Shown here piece after piece: positions 7,081-17,199 of a DNA stretch of 64,000 nt. Both the position numbers and the translations under genes were made by a program. The notes below the pieces were generated by a model that ran no database searches, was not told where the DNA came from, and worked only from the letters and a program-made list of their open reading frames with translations. Source of the DNA: Glaciecola sp. KUL10 (GTDB taxonomy: Bacteria > Pseudomonadota > Gammaproteobacteria > Enterobacterales > Alteromonadaceae); assembly GCF_003203515.1 (NCBI RefSeq), contig NZ_BGNG01000003.1:124001-188000 (forward strand), given 5' to 3'. Position 1 is the stretch's first letter. The number at the start of each line of letters is the position of its first letter.

Positions 7081-8310
7081 CTAATTGATATAATTAAAGA
7101 GCGATAAATTAGCGACGCGTGGAAAAGACTGGAAAGCAGCTTGTAGAGCTGTTTCTTGCTTTGAGAACTCCGTTGATGCTTTTGCATAATCGACATCTTC
7201 TATGCTTGAGCGGGCTTTTTCATTCGCAATTTCACTGTCTAAGTTCGAACTTCTAACAGATTGTGCGATGTTAAGCCTTGCGCCAATAGAGGAACTTTCA
7301 AGGGCTAACTTTTCAAGCCCATTATCAAGCCCAACTAAGGTATCATCGATGACCTTGGTGAAGTCGTCGTCAGCGATATCTTCGTTTGTTAACGCTAAGA
7401 ATATATTGTTGAGTGTTTCTGCTAAGTTACTTTTAACTGGTTTTTGCAAGGTGATGTCAACACTTTCCCCCAATGCAGCCTGCATATTAATTTCCATACC
7501 TTGAAAAACAACAGGGGAGTCATTCAAGTAAGCTTTTGTTTCTAGTACCTCACCCGTACCTACGTTACTAATCTCGACTTGATCCCCAGCAATTACTTCA
7601 AAACGATATCGGTTGTTTGCATCATTCACTGTGTCGTAATTTGCGCGATGAAACTCATCAAAGGTTTGTTGGCGAGTGATCGCACTAGATTGAATACTGG
7701 CTGCTGTCAAACTATCGTCCGTATCAAAGTTCAAGCGAGCAAATACTTCTTCGAAAATGGTTTTTCCAGAGCTTGAACTACGGACTTTTACACTATCAGA
7801 TATTTGGATTTCATTAGTCCCGTCATCACCTTCAAAGGTAACTTTTTTACCGGGTTGAGAGGGACTGAATTCAAATGCTTGCTTCGAACTTTGATAACCC
7901 GCGAATATATACTCACCGCTGGAGTTTTGAGAGTTCATTAAATCAAGCACTTGATTTCTGATTTGTTCAATTTCAGCGCCAATCGCTTGTCTATCTTCAG
8001 GACCTAAAATCCCATTACCCGATTGGACTACTAATACACGAGCACGATTGACCACATCATTTATACTTCTAAGAGAAGTCTCTTGGAGTTCCAAGGAATT
8101 AGTCACCAAATCATTATTGCGCTGAAATTGTTGGATTTTATCGAGCTCTTCCGTAATTCTAATTATTTGCGAAGCACCTACAGGATCATCACTTGGTTTT
8201 AGTAATTGCTTACCCGTAGAGAGCTGCTGCTGAATCTCAGACAAATTACCTTGATTGGTATTGATTGCTCTAAAATTTTGATTATAAATTAAGTTAGTCG
8301 TGATTCTCAT
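7081..8310 (-). CDS. flgL: Flagellar hook-filament junction protein FlgL (HAP3)
   Basis: 409 aa. The N-terminus MRITTNLIYNQNFRAINTNQ and the segment STGKQLLKPSDDP are typical of FlgL. The C-terminal helix (residues about 370-409) is flagellin-like and ends SLFNYIN. It forms the adaptor between hook cap FlgK and filament. It is about 90 aa longer than the enteric protein because of an enlarged central domain. It starts 4 bases after the flgK stop, with AAGG as ribosome site inside flgK. Last gene of the flgF-L operon. Confidence 0.96.
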   Translation of the reverse strand: MRITTNLIYNQNFRAINTNQGNLSEIQQQLSTGKQLLKPSDDPVGASQIIRITEELDKIQQFQRNNDLVTNSLELQETSLRSINDVVNRARVLVVQSGNGILGPEDRQAIGAEIEQIRNQVLDLMNSQNSSGEYIFAGYQSSKQAFEFSPSQPGKKVTFEGDDGTNEIQISDSVKVRSSSSGKTIFEEVFARLNFDTDDSLTAASIQSSAITRQQTFDEFHRANYDTVNDANNRYRFEVIAGDQVEISNVGTGEVLETKAYLNDSPVVFQGMEINMQAALGESVDITLQKPVKSNLAETLNNIFLALTNEDIADDDFTKVIDDTLVGLDNGLEKLALESSSIGARLNIAQSVRSSNLDSEIANEKARSSIEDVDYAKASTEFSKQETALQAAFQSFPRVANLSLFNYIN

Positions 8311-8314
8311 TGTA

Positions 8315-10474
8315 CTACCTTGCTGCGGCTAAAATCGTATCAAAAAGCTCTTGTGCGGTGCTAAGGATCCTTGCAGCAGCGGCATAAGACTGTTGAAATT
8401 GAATCAAGTTTGCTGCTTCTTCATCCAAACTCACTCCTGCTGTTGATTCATACCAATCGGACGATTGTATCTGCATGACTCTTGCAGCCTCCAAATCGAC
8501 ATTTGCATTTGCAGTCTGTGCTCCTAATTGCCCCACGATACTTGCGTATGCTTCATTGAATGTAGATTTATTAGTATTTTCGCCTGTACTTTGACGGACA
8601 AAATCGCGTTGTTGTAACTCCGCCATTTCAACGGCGTTTCTATTGTCAGCTAAACCGTCAGTATTGAAGCTAAACTCAAATTGATCCCCACCTTTGGGTC
8701 TTCCTTCCAACGTAAGATCGTACCCAGGGTAATCATTGTAGGCCGTAAACTCAGCAGGCCAAGCGGGGCTAGCGCCTTCATTTGCAGCTCTGGCTAACAT
8801 ATTTTCTAGATTAGGCGCATCGGTCACCGTTGTGATCACATTACCAGCGTTGTCTAAGACTTCGTAATCATACAAATCATTTTCGTCGCTGGTAATTCGA
8901 ATGACTGCTGGAGCACCTAAACCAGGCGCAGGGCTTTCGCCTGGTGCCTGTAAACTCTTTGAATCATTAAAACCCGATGTGTAAGGCGATGCTAAACTCA
9001 TATCTACTTGAGAATTAGTAATGAAGGTATTGCGAATGACCGCATCACCTAAGTTGTCTTGACTCACGTTAACACGCAGTGGCTTGGCGAAAGCTAAATC
9101 TTCTGCTCGAGTAGTTTCCATGCTCAAATTAGAGGCAACGCGACGCAATGGTTGAAATAAGAATTGATCACCTGCTTGATACGAGGAACCAGACGCGAAC
9201 TCAAGTTCGATCCCGCCCATTACCTCGTTAAATGTGCCGCTTTGAGCATCGACAGTGTACACCTGTGATATAGGATTATTATCAGCATCAAGCTGGGCTG
9301 TGCCATCATTATTAAGTGCCGAGACACGGATAGACAATTGATCCGGCGCTCCTGGAAAGACATCTAACACGCTTACTTGGTAATCGGTGTTACTTACATC
9401 CCCACCTAACCCAGGTGTAAATCGACCTTGGATACTCAAACTTAAATCTGAGTTACCTGGATAATTTATTCCGCTAAAGTCAGGAATTTCAAAGATATTA
9501 CTGCCGAGTTGCTGATCCAAGTCCAAGCCGCGGCGATTAGCAGTATTGACGGTATCAGCTAATGCAACAGCAAGTTTCCCCAAATCGCGTTGAGCCGGCT
9601 CGAGTACTTGTTCGCGATAGCGATACAACCCCCCTAAAACCCCACCCATATTTTGTTCTTCAATATTTAAAGATGTATTTGCAGTTTGACCGGTAAAGGT
9701 CGTTGATAATACCAGTTGCCTGTTAGTAAAATCAGGGTCTCCATCTCTGGCAATTACATTAAACGCACCATCAGCAAGAACTAGCGATTCTCCAGTAGTT
9801 AGATTAACCACTAGACCAGTGTCATTATTGGGGCTATTTCTCACTTCGATCGACACGTATTCAGCTAATTTCCGGATAGCCAAATCACGCTCATTTAGCA
9901 AGGTTGAGGGCGTATCTACCGCACTGCTCCCTGAAACAACAGCGATGGCTTCATTCAGTTCACCAATCTGACGAATCAAAGCATTAGCACTGGTCACACT
10001 ATCTTCTATTTGTTTATCCAGCTCTTCCTCTTTGATTTCCATAAAATCACCGAGGGTTCGAATCCTATTAACCATTCCTTGAGCTTCACCTAGCACTGAG
10101 TCTCGCGAAGGCATATTAGTTGGGTCATCGGCAGCAGTTGAGATTGCAGAAAAAAATCGTGTCATTGAAGCAGAAATTGAATTTGCTTCACTGGCCAACA
10201 CATTATCCAAGCCTTCAATACGGTCGTAATAAGCTTGAGCTTCGCCAACAGAGGTAATATCTCGTCTAAGTTGGTTCTGTGCAAACTGATTTAATACCCG
10301 ATCAGTAAAGCCGACATCGACACCGCCGGTTAATCTGGATTTAAATTCAGTTCTTTCTCTAACGTACCCCTCGGTATTAATGTTAGCAATATTGTTACTG
10401 GTAGTATTAAGTAGTCTATTGCTGGCATTAACCCCTGTTTTTGCAATTGAAAAAAGGTCAGCCGTTTTTATCAT
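8315..10474 (-). CDS. flgK: Flagellar hook-associated protein FlgK (HAP1)
   Basis: 719 aa. The N-terminal SIAKTGVNASNRLLNTTSNNIAN and TEGYVRE motifs and the C-terminal SGVSLDEEAANLIQFQQSY-type sequence (here AGVSLDEEAANLIQFQQSY) identify FlgK. It is the first junction protein between hook and filament. It is about 170 aa longer than enteric FlgK; the extra length lies in the central variable region (about residues 280-600), which is surface exposed in known structures. ATGA overlap with flgJ implies translational coupling. Confidence 0.97.
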   Translation of the reverse strand: MIKTADLFSIAKTGVNASNRLLNTTSNNIANINTEGYVRERTEFKSRLTGGVDVGFTDRVLNQFAQNQLRRDITSVGEAQAYYDRIEGLDNVLASEANSISASMTRFFSAISTAADDPTNMPSRDSVLGEAQGMVNRIRTLGDFMEIKEEELDKQIEDSVTSANALIRQIGELNEAIAVVSGSSAVDTPSTLLNERDLAIRKLAEYVSIEVRNSPNNDTGLVVNLTTGESLVLADGAFNVIARDGDPDFTNRQLVLSTTFTGQTANTSLNIEEQNMGGVLGGLYRYREQVLEPAQRDLGKLAVALADTVNTANRRGLDLDQQLGSNIFEIPDFSGINYPGNSDLSLSIQGRFTPGLGGDVSNTDYQVSVLDVFPGAPDQLSIRVSALNNDGTAQLDADNNPISQVYTVDAQSGTFNEVMGGIELEFASGSSYQAGDQFLFQPLRRVASNLSMETTRAEDLAFAKPLRVNVSQDNLGDAVIRNTFITNSQVDMSLASPYTSGFNDSKSLQAPGESPAPGLGAPAVIRITSDENDLYDYEVLDNAGNVITTVTDAPNLENMLARAANEGASPAWPAEFTAYNDYPGYDLTLEGRPKGGDQFEFSFNTDGLADNRNAVEMAELQQRDFVRQSTGENTNKSTFNEAYASIVGQLGAQTANANVDLEAARVMQIQSSDWYESTAGVSLDEEAANLIQFQQSYAAAARILSTAQELFDTILAAAR

Positions 10475-11415
10475 GGTAGTAAATCACCTAGTAGTTGTCC
10501 GTTGTACACCGACATCACTTTATTTGCATATTGTGGATCGGTTGCATACCCGGCTTCTTGTAGCGCATTAAAATATTGTTCTGGTTTTTGTGTGTTTTGT
10601 ATTGCTTGGTGATAACGTGGATTCGACTTAATAAAGTCCACATAGTCATTGAGTGAATCAGAAAACGATTGGTAAGAACGAAAAGCGGCTTGTTGTTTTT
10701 CAGGTACGTTATTGACGTATTCCAGTGTGCCTACCACTGCTTTTTCGCCCTGCCAGCGCTTATCTGCTTTGATACCAAATAAGTTATGGCTGTTTTCTCC
10801 GTTTCCTTGATGAATAAGGTGCTTACCCCAGCCTGTCTCTACCGCTGCTTGAGCAATGAGGGCTTTAGGGTCGATATTGAGTTCTTTTGCAGCCGATACA
10901 GCCTCTGGGTATAGGGTTTCCACAAAGTCAGCAGGTGTATCAAACCCCTGCTGTTTGAAAGCACCAGTAGAGGAAACAGGACCCATGACATAGTCTTGTG
11001 CACGTTGCATCGCGTGAACTCGCGCTCGGTTAATAGATGACAAATCACCGTCATTTCGCAAGGCCGCACCGGGCATAAAACCAGCATCAGGACTCATTTG
11101 CTTAACAATGATCTCAGCTAAACCCATGCTGCCTTGTGCAGAAAGGTCTGTAGCGAGCTGCTTGTCATGCATGTCACGATAAAACTTAACTTGTTCTGAC
11201 GAAAACGGACTGTCTTCATCGGCTAATGCATCTTGCGCTTTGCGCATCGATGTCAGCATCATTTGTACAAATATCGCTTCAAACTGTTTTGCGGCCTCTT
11301 CAAGTGCACCTTTGTCACCCGAAATGGCGGCTTCTCTTAACTTATTAACACTCGAAATATCGTGATAGTTGCGCGACATTTCGAGCTGAGATTTGTTTGC
11401 TTGCGATAAGTCCAT
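10471..11415 (-). CDS. flgJ: Rod-cap / peptidoglycan hydrolase FlgJ
   Basis: 314 aa, the same size as enteric FlgJ. The N-terminal rod-capping domain (about residues 1-120, with EAAKQFEAIFVQMMLTSMRK) is followed by a C-terminal glucosaminidase domain (about 155-310). The catalytic Glu lies in LIAQAAVETGWGKH, with NLFGIKA downstream, both typical. It locally opens the cell wall for rod growth. It starts 1 base after the flgI stop and overlaps flgK by 4. Confidence 0.97.
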   Translation of the reverse strand: MDLSQANKSQLEMSRNYHDISSVNKLREAAISGDKGALEEAAKQFEAIFVQMMLTSMRKAQDALADEDSPFSSEQVKFYRDMHDKQLATDLSAQGSMGLAEIIVKQMSPDAGFMPGAALRNDGDLSSINRARVHAMQRAQDYVMGPVSSTGAFKQQGFDTPADFVETLYPEAVSAAKELNIDPKALIAQAAVETGWGKHLIHQGNGENSHNLFGIKADKRWQGEKAVVGTLEYVNNVPEKQQAAFRSYQSFSDSLNDYVDFIKSNPRYHQAIQNTQKPEQYFNALQEAGYATDPQYANKVMSVYNGQLLGDLLP

Positions 11416-11416
11416 A

Positions 11417-12571
11417 CTAGATCACCACCAGTTCGCCTTGCAGGGCGCCTGCTTGTTGTAGCGCTTCTAAAATCGCCATCAAGTCTCCGGGTGCTGCACC
11501 AATTTCGTTTACGGCTCTGACTAACTGATCAAGCGTGACACCAGGGTCAAACGCAAACATCCGACTGTCGTCCAACGCCACATCAATGATCGATTGTGCA
11601 TTAACCACGGTTTGACCATTTGCCAAGGGGTTGGGCTGGTCAACTTGCGCATTTTCTGAAATGGTGACTGTCAAGCCGCCATGTGTAATGGCTGCCGGAA
11701 GCAAGCGTACGTCTTGCCCAATCACAATCGTGCCCGTGCGACTATTAATCACCACTCGTGCCGGAGCAGAAGCAGGCGTAAATTCAAAGTTTTCGATGGT
11801 CGCTAAAAAGCCAACTCGCTGTCCTACATCTCTAGGTGCGGTCACTTTTACAGAGGCAGCATCCAGTGGTGTAGCGATTGCTGTTCCATTGGCAGGATCA
11901 GCACCTAAGCGTTGATTGATCACATCCGCCAAGGCTTGAGCGGTTGAAAAATCGGGAGAGTGTAGATTAAGTGTGAGATGGTCGTGTTGCATCAAGCCTG
12001 TGGGCACTGAACGTTCAACAACTGCACCATTTGCGATTCGCCCAACGGTTGGCGTATTCGATACAATGCGAGACCCGTCATTGCCTTCTGCTCCAAAGCC
12101 ACTGACGACCAAACTGCCTTGAGCAACCGCATATACTTCGCCGTCCAAGCCTCTTAAAAAGGTCTGTAATAACGTGCCGCCATTTAAGCTCGCTGCTTCA
12201 CCCACCGAAGAAACTGTCACGTCGATAGTTTGCCCTGGTTTTGAAAACGCTGGTAACTGAGCGTGAACCGCAACCGCGGCTACGTTTTTAATCTTGGGCT
12301 TTACATTGTCATCTAAGCTGATGCCAAAGTTTTTTAACATGGTTCTAAAGCTTTGCTCAGTAAAAGGACTGGTTTCACCTGTCCCGGGCAAACCTACTAC
12401 TAATCCATAACCCACCAATTGGTTTGAACGAACCCCTTGTATGCTTGCTAAGTCTTTTATCCGTTGAGCTTCAACTGATAGGCTCATAAAGGAAAGTAAG
12501 GTAATAAAGCAAGCCCATACACATACGGAAAATAAGTTGCGATGTTGACGACGCGTCAGTATAAGACTCAT
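11417..12571 (-). CDS. flgI: Flagellar P-ring protein FlgI
   Basis: 384 aa from the ATG at 12571. That ATG overlaps the flgH stop as ATGA and has GGTGG upstream; an ATG four codons earlier (12583) is also open. A signal peptide (about residues 15-36, ending SVEA) precedes mature [31 protein letters not shown], the FlgI hallmark. It forms the periplasmic P-ring around the rod and needs FlgA as chaperone; flgA is at 20034-20741. Confidence 0.97.
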   Translation of the reverse strand: MSLILTRRQHRNLFSVCVWACFITLLSFMSLSVEAQRIKDLASIQGVRSNQLVGYGLVVGLPGTGETSPFTEQSFRTMLKNFGISLDDNVKPKIKNVAAVAVHAQLPAFSKPGQTIDVTVSSVGEAASLNGGTLLQTFLRGLDGEVYAVAQGSLVVSGFGAEGNDGSRIVSNTPTVGRIANGAVVERSVPTGLMQHDHLTLNLHSPDFSTAQALADVINQRLGADPANGTAIATPLDAASVKVTAPRDVGQRVGFLATIENFEFTPASAPARVVINSRTGTIVIGQDVRLLPAAITHGGLTVTISENAQVDQPNPLANGQTVVNAQSIIDVALDDSRMFAFDPGVTLDQLVRAVNEIGAAPGDLMAILEALQQAGALQGELVVI

Positions 12572-13281
12572 AGCGGCCACCATTGAGAAGAGAAGAAACT
12601 TGATAACCAGCCTTTTTCCTGAGCTCTGGCAAATGAGCCCGTGCCACTATATTGAATGCGGGCATTGGCAACTTTAGTCGACTCAATTTCATTAGTTGGA
12701 GCAATATCGGCGGGCCTGATGACACCGGTTAAGCGAATATATTCATCACCGTTATTAAGCGTTAGCCATTTTTCGCCACGGATAATCAAGTTCTGATTTG
12801 GCAGCACTTCTACCACGGTGACCGATATATTGCCCGACAAGCTATTACTCTGATTAGCTTGCGCATCTCCACTGAAATCGTTTGAACCTGTCACCCCAAG
12901 TTGAATAGCTTCTTTACCTATATTGATAGGATTAGCGCCTAATCCAATAATCGGTTGAAGATCGACATTAGTCGCTTTGCTTGATGTGGTTCCTGCTGAT
13001 TTACTGGCATTTGTATTTTCACTTAAACGCACCGTAATAATATCGCCTACTCGCCTAGCTTTTACGTCTGAATACAAACTATTGGCAAGTGCAGAAGAGA
13101 ATAAACTACCATTTTCTTCAATCTGTTCACGTGTCATTTGTGGTACAGCCGGTGCGTAAAAAGGGTCGTTAGCGGTCACTGGCATTGCGCTTTGTGTGCT
13201 GTTACAAGCAGATAAAAGCGTGCAACTACTCAAGACACCCACTGCTATTATTACTTGATAAAACTTACCCTTAATCATCAT
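12568..13281 (-). CDS. flgH: Flagellar L-ring lipoprotein FlgH
   Basis: 237 aa from the ATG at 13281, which follows TAAGG and begins 10 bases after flgG. The frame is open to 13329, but that would overlap flgG and place 16 extra residues before the signal peptide. The lipobox LLSAC puts the lipidated Cys at residue 26. Later motifs such as [32 protein letters not shown] and [14 protein letters not shown] are typical of FlgH. It is an outer-membrane ring around the rod. Confidence 0.97.
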   Translation of the reverse strand: MMIKGKFYQVIIAVGVLSSCTLLSACNSTQSAMPVTANDPFYAPAVPQMTREQIEENGSLFSSALANSLYSDVKARRVGDIITVRLSENTNASKSAGTTSSKATNVDLQPIIGLGANPINIGKEAIQLGVTGSNDFSGDAQANQSNSLSGNISVTVVEVLPNQNLIIRGEKWLTLNNGDEYIRLTGVIRPADIAPTNEIESTKVANARIQYSGTGSFARAQEKGWLSSFFSSQWWPL

Positions 13282-13291
13282 GAGTCTAGCC

Positions 13292-14080
13292 TTAAAGTTG
13301 CTGAATAACCTGACCAAGCATTTGGTCAACAGAAGAGATAACCTTGGAGTTCATCTCATATAAGCGTTGGCTTTCAATGAGATTTACCAGTTCTTCGGTA
13401 ACATTCACGTTAGACGTTTCAAGTGCGCCTTGAATCAAAGTACCTATCCCTTCTAAACCCGGTACACCTTGTTGCGGTGCGCCAGAAACAGCGGTTTCAA
13501 CATAAAGGTTTTGACCAATTGGCTGTAAACCTGCTGGATTAATAAAGTCAGACAAGTTAATTTGTCCAAGCACTTGAGGCTCAGCTTGGCCTCTGATCGA
13601 TGCCGATACTTCGCCGTCTTGCGAAATGGTAATTTGTGCAGCATCTTGTGGCACTGTGATAACTGGTTGCAGCACAAAACCTGCGCCCGGCGTCACAATA
13701 TTACCTTCGTCATTTAAAGTGAATTGACCATTTCGAGTGTAAGCTAACGAACCGTCTGGCTGCAGGATTTCAAAGAAGCCCTGCCCTTGAATTGACATAT
13801 CCAAAGCGTTGTCCGTGGTGAGTAAGTTGCCTTGAGTGTGCGCTTTCTGAGTCGCCACTACTTTTGAACCTGCACCGACCATCAAACCAGACGGCAACTC
13901 GGTATCTGCAGAGGAGCGACCACCGGGTTGATTGATGTTTTGATAGAGTAAATCTTCAAACACTGCACGGTCTTTTTTAAAGCCAATTGTACTGGCGTTG
14001 GCTAAGTTGTTAGACACCACTGACACATCAGTTTGTGCCGCGTCTAATCCTGTTTTACTGATCCATAGAGCTGGATGCAT
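13292..14080 (-). CDS. flgG: Flagellar distal rod protein FlgG
   Basis: 262 aa from the ATG at 14080, which has GGAGG five bases upstream. An in-frame GTG two codons earlier overlaps that ribosome site and is unlikely. MHPALWISKTGLDAAQTDVS and the C-terminal SNVNVTEELVNLIESQRLYEMNSK are canonical. It forms the distal rod and spans the periplasm. Downstream of flgF, 34 bases apart. Confidence 0.97.
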   Translation of the reverse strand: MHPALWISKTGLDAAQTDVSVVSNNLANASTIGFKKDRAVFEDLLYQNINQPGGRSSADTELPSGLMVGAGSKVVATQKAHTQGNLLTTDNALDMSIQGQGFFEILQPDGSLAYTRNGQFTLNDEGNIVTPGAGFVLQPVITVPQDAAQITISQDGEVSASIRGQAEPQVLGQINLSDFINPAGLQPIGQNLYVETAVSGAPQQGVPGLEGIGTLIQGALETSNVNVTEELVNLIESQRLYEMNSKVISSVDQMLGQVIQQL

Positions 14081-14114
14081 ACTCACCTCCGCGACAAAGT
14101 CGCATATAAACTGC

Positions 14115-14858
14115 TTAGATAATTCTTAACAACGCATTTGAGCGTGTAACCATAGTGTCAGCTTGCTTCATTAATTTGACTTGAAGCTCGTAATGACGTT
14201 GAAGACTGATCATGTTTACCATCTCGTCAACCGCATTGACGTTTGAGCCTTCTAACATCCCTGCGCTAACCGTGACACCAATGTCTTGTTGTGCAATTTG
14301 GCCGTCCTTTAAATCAAATAGGCCATCTTCGCGACGTTTGACATTCGTAAGCTCTGGGTTAACAAGCTTGAGTCTGCCGACTTCGTCAATTTGGTTTTCA
14401 GGTGCACCTTGCAAGCGAGCGGTCACAGTGCCGTCATTTGCAATGGTGATATTTGAGACTGGAACGGGTAAAAACATGGGGCCGTTTTCACCCATCACGA
14501 GATTGCCTTTAGGATCTTGAAGTGCGCCATCTGCTGTCATGGTAAAGCTGCCGTTTCTGGTCATGGCTTCTTCACCTTGCGCGGTCATCACACTGAACCA
14601 ACCGTTGCCTTGGATGGCGAGGTCAAGTGGACGGCCGGTAGTGATCATCGGGCCACCTTCATAATCATTTGATGGGCTTTCGGTCATGCTAAAGACACGT
14701 GTCGGCAAACCTTCGCCGTATGCCGGCATGGCTCTTGCCTGTTCGAGTTGGGCTTTAAAACCGTTGGTTTGTGCGTTGGCTAAATTGTTCGCACGGACAC
14801 TGGTAGCAAGCAAGTCCTGCTTGGCTCCACTGGCGGCGATATACAGCAATTTGTCCAT
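14115..14858 (-). CDS. flgF: Flagellar proximal rod protein FlgF
   Basis: 247 aa. MDKLLYIAASGAKQDLLATSVRANNLANAQTNGFK and EMVNMISLQRHYELQVKLM are the usual FlgF ends (rod-hook family, FlgF branch). AAGGGT precedes the ATG. First gene of the flgF-G-H-I-J-K-L operon, with a sigma54-type promoter at 14908-14923. Confidence 0.96.
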   Translation of the reverse strand: MDKLLYIAASGAKQDLLATSVRANNLANAQTNGFKAQLEQARAMPAYGEGLPTRVFSMTESPSNDYEGGPMITTGRPLDLAIQGNGWFSVMTAQGEEAMTRNGSFTMTADGALQDPKGNLVMGENGPMFLPVPVSNITIANDGTVTARLQGAPENQIDEVGRLKLVNPELTNVKRREDGLFDLKDGQIAQQDIGVTVSAGMLEGSNVNAVDEMVNMISLQRHYELQVKLMKQADTMVTRSNALLRII

Positions 14859-14907
14859 TTGGCGTACCCTTAAATATTGACGTTTATTGGTCTTACCTAA
14901 GGCTTTT

Positions 14908-14923
14908 GCAAAGACGATGCCAA
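14908..14923 (-). promoter_or_regulatory. Sigma54 promoter of the flgF-L operon
   Basis: The minus strand reads TTGGCAT-N5-TTGCAAA. The invariant GG and GC are 10 bases apart (14920-14921 and 14908-14909), as RpoN requires. It is about 50 bases upstream of flgF. Confidence 0.75.
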
Positions 14924-15036
14924 ACTTATATTTTGTTTGGTTTAGGGCACATATTGGTGTGAAAACAGTGGTTTATTTCTATATTTTTTAACTCTATAAA
15001 TAACTATTCGGGTTGATTGGTTTTGGCTGCTCAGAT

Positions 15037-15064
15037 AAAAACGCCACTGACAATTCAGTGGCGT
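15037..15064 (-). terminator. Intrinsic terminator after flgE
   Basis: The hairpin cgccactga-caat-tcagtggcg is followed on the minus strand by TTTTT. It lies 20 bases after the flgE stop. It separates flgB-E from flgF-L, consistent with the separate sigma54 promoter between them. Confidence 0.88.
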
Positions 15065-15082
15065 CAATAATCAAAATTAAGC

Positions 15083-16465
15083 TTATCGGATATTCAATAT
15101 TGTCTGATTAAGCTGGTTGTTAACTTCAAGCGCTCTGGAGTTTGCTTGGAAGTTTCGTTGAGCAATAATCATGTCGATTAACTCAGTGGTTAAATTCACG
15201 TTAGCTTGTTCTAATGCTGATGAATTAATGTCACCAAAAGTACCTGTCGTTGCTTCACCAGCAAGCGCTTCACCTGACTCTATACTTTCCTTCCAATTCG
15301 TTCCACTTTGTTGAGTTAAGCCTTGTTCATTAGCGAATCGTACAAGTGCCACTCTGACAATTGGTTCTGATGTACCATTTGAAAATGTCGCTCTTACTAA
15401 GCCATCCGGTGAAATATCGATACCCGTTAATCGGCCAACCGCAAGCCCGTTCTGTTCAAGCGAAGTCACTTCAAACGCTGATGCAAACTGAGTGGGTTCA
15501 TTTGGATCTGCACCCGCTAAATCTAGATTGAAATCGACTTCAATCGTTTGTTCCGGGTCTGAACCATTACTCAAAATAGTAGCCCCTAATTGCTCTGTAA
15601 CAAATTTTCCATTTTGAGGGGCGAGGCCGTCAGCGGCGAAGATGCCAATAAAGTCACCACCTTCACTAAATTGCATACGAGCTGCAGAGACGGGGTTACC
15701 ACTATCTGTTCCAAGGCTATTCGCAGCGAGGGTTGGATCTAAAACTTCGGATCCATCTGAGTTAGCGATATCAATGAGCTGTTCGTCTATCGCCGCGGCC
15801 ACATACCACTCATTGTTCTGGTCTACATCTTTCACAAAAAAATACGTCATAACGTGACTGTCACCGAGTGAATCATACACAGTTACAGAGGTAGCAGCGT
15901 TATAAGTTAAAGGATCGGTCGGGTCAAAATCAGCGGCCACTTTGCCCTGTGCACCCGCTGGTAAGTTAAATCGCATATCCACTTCTGTTGTCTTGGTTGG
16001 CGAACCAGAAGAATCAGGAATTCTGACTGGCTCTGTAGTACTTAATGCCACAGACGCAGAGGTACCATCGCTATTCACTGGAAACCCTAACAAATTGTCA
16101 CCGTTTGAGTTTACGACGAAATTATCAGAGTCTAATTTAAACTGACCGGCCCGAGTGAAGGAGAAGTCTCGCGAGGTTATCTCGGGTACGGTCGCAAAGA
16201 ACCCATTACCGGTGATTGCTAAATCCAAAGCATTACTAGTAAAGCTTAAACTACCTTGAGAAAATTGCTGAGAAACTTCTTGAGTTAAAGCACCGTCACC
16301 TACTTTCGTTTTTCCAGCAGCAAGTAATGAAGCAGCATAAACGTCGCCAAACTCCGCGCGTGATTCCTTAAACCCAACTGTATTTACGTTGGCAATATTG
16401 TTTGCGGTGGTATCTAAGTCCTTCTGTGATGCTGACACACCACTTAATGCAATATTAAAAGACAT
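15083..16465 (-). CDS. flgE: Flagellar hook protein FlgE
   Basis: 460 aa. MSFNIALSGVSASQKDLDTTANNIANVNTVGFK at the N-terminus and LTTELIDMIIAQRNFQANSRALEVNN at the C-terminus are the D0 helices of FlgE. The enlarged middle (about 90-380) forms the outer domains of the hook. Last gene of flgB-C-D-E, directly followed by a strong terminator. Confidence 0.97.
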   Translation of the reverse strand: MSFNIALSGVSASQKDLDTTANNIANVNTVGFKESRAEFGDVYAASLLAAGKTKVGDGALTQEVSQQFSQGSLSFTSNALDLAITGNGFFATVPEITSRDFSFTRAGQFKLDSDNFVVNSNGDNLLGFPVNSDGTSASVALSTTEPVRIPDSSGSPTKTTEVDMRFNLPAGAQGKVAADFDPTDPLTYNAATSVTVYDSLGDSHVMTYFFVKDVDQNNEWYVAAAIDEQLIDIANSDGSEVLDPTLAANSLGTDSGNPVSAARMQFSEGGDFIGIFAADGLAPQNGKFVTEQLGATILSNGSDPEQTIEVDFNLDLAGADPNEPTQFASAFEVTSLEQNGLAVGRLTGIDISPDGLVRATFSNGTSEPIVRVALVRFANEQGLTQQSGTNWKESIESGEALAGEATTGTFGDINSSALEQANVNLTTELIDMIIAQRNFQANSRALEVNNQLNQTILNIR

Positions 16466-16482
16466 TCTACTTACTCCTAAAA

Positions 16483-17169
16483 CTAACCGATTTGAATGAC
16501 GTCATCGAGTTGTATACTCACGTCACCTTCTAAATTCAAAACTACGCCTTGTGAAGAACCAGCAAGGCTGACACTATCTACGTGACGATTGATCGCGGTA
16601 GGTAGGGCTGTTGCTTCACCAAAAATGTTGCCTTGTACCTGCACTGCATAGTCGCCTGGAGGCAAAGGGTTGCCGCTGTTATCCGTTCCATCCCAGTTAA
16701 ATTCAACATTACCTGCTGGCAGGGTGCCAATATCCATCGTACGCACAACTTCGCCACTACTATTAATTATTGAAATTTCAGTGTTTGTCGTGGATTGTTC
16801 GTTAATAATTACGCCTGTTAAACCAGATGACTCGTCACTTTTGTGACCGATATTACCTTGAACCAATACATCTTGGCCGATCAAACTAGAAGCCTGAAGT
16901 GCTTGATTTGAAGTCATCGAAGTCGCAAAACTATTAAAGTTATCGTTCAGTTGCTGTATTCCATCAGCCGTTGTAAATGAGGTCATCTGAGCAACCAATT
17001 GATCATTATCCACTGGTTTTGTCGGGTCTTGGTTAGCCAATTGTTCGGTCAACAAAGCAAAGAAGTCCTCTTGCTTGAGCGTTTGCTCTGTTCCGTCACT
17101 TACTTGAATTGGCTCTTCTTTTTCCCAATAAAGACTAGGATTTAAGCCAGTAGGTTTTAATGTATCCAC
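16483..17169 (-). CDS. flgD: Flagellar hook-cap assembly protein FlgD
   Basis: 228 aa. The N-terminal export region is followed by QEDFFALLTEQLANQDPTKPVDNDQLVAQMTSF, typical of FlgD. The C-terminal FlgD Ig-like/tudor region includes FNWDGTDNSGNPLPPGDYAVQV. It caps the growing hook and is later replaced by FlgK. It lies 17 bases before flgE and 30 after flgC. Confidence 0.96.
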   Translation of the reverse strand: MDTLKPTGLNPSLYWEKEEPIQVSDGTEQTLKQEDFFALLTEQLANQDPTKPVDNDQLVAQMTSFTTADGIQQLNDNFNSFATSMTSNQALQASSLIGQDVLVQGNIGHKSDESSGLTGVIINEQSTTNTEISIINSSGEVVRTMDIGTLPAGNVEFNWDGTDNSGNPLPPGDYAVQVQGNIFGEATALPTAINRHVDSVSLAGSSQGVVLNLEGDVSIQLDDVIQIG

Positions 17170-17199
17170 TTTATTATCCTCGGTATGCTCAGCCGTTTA

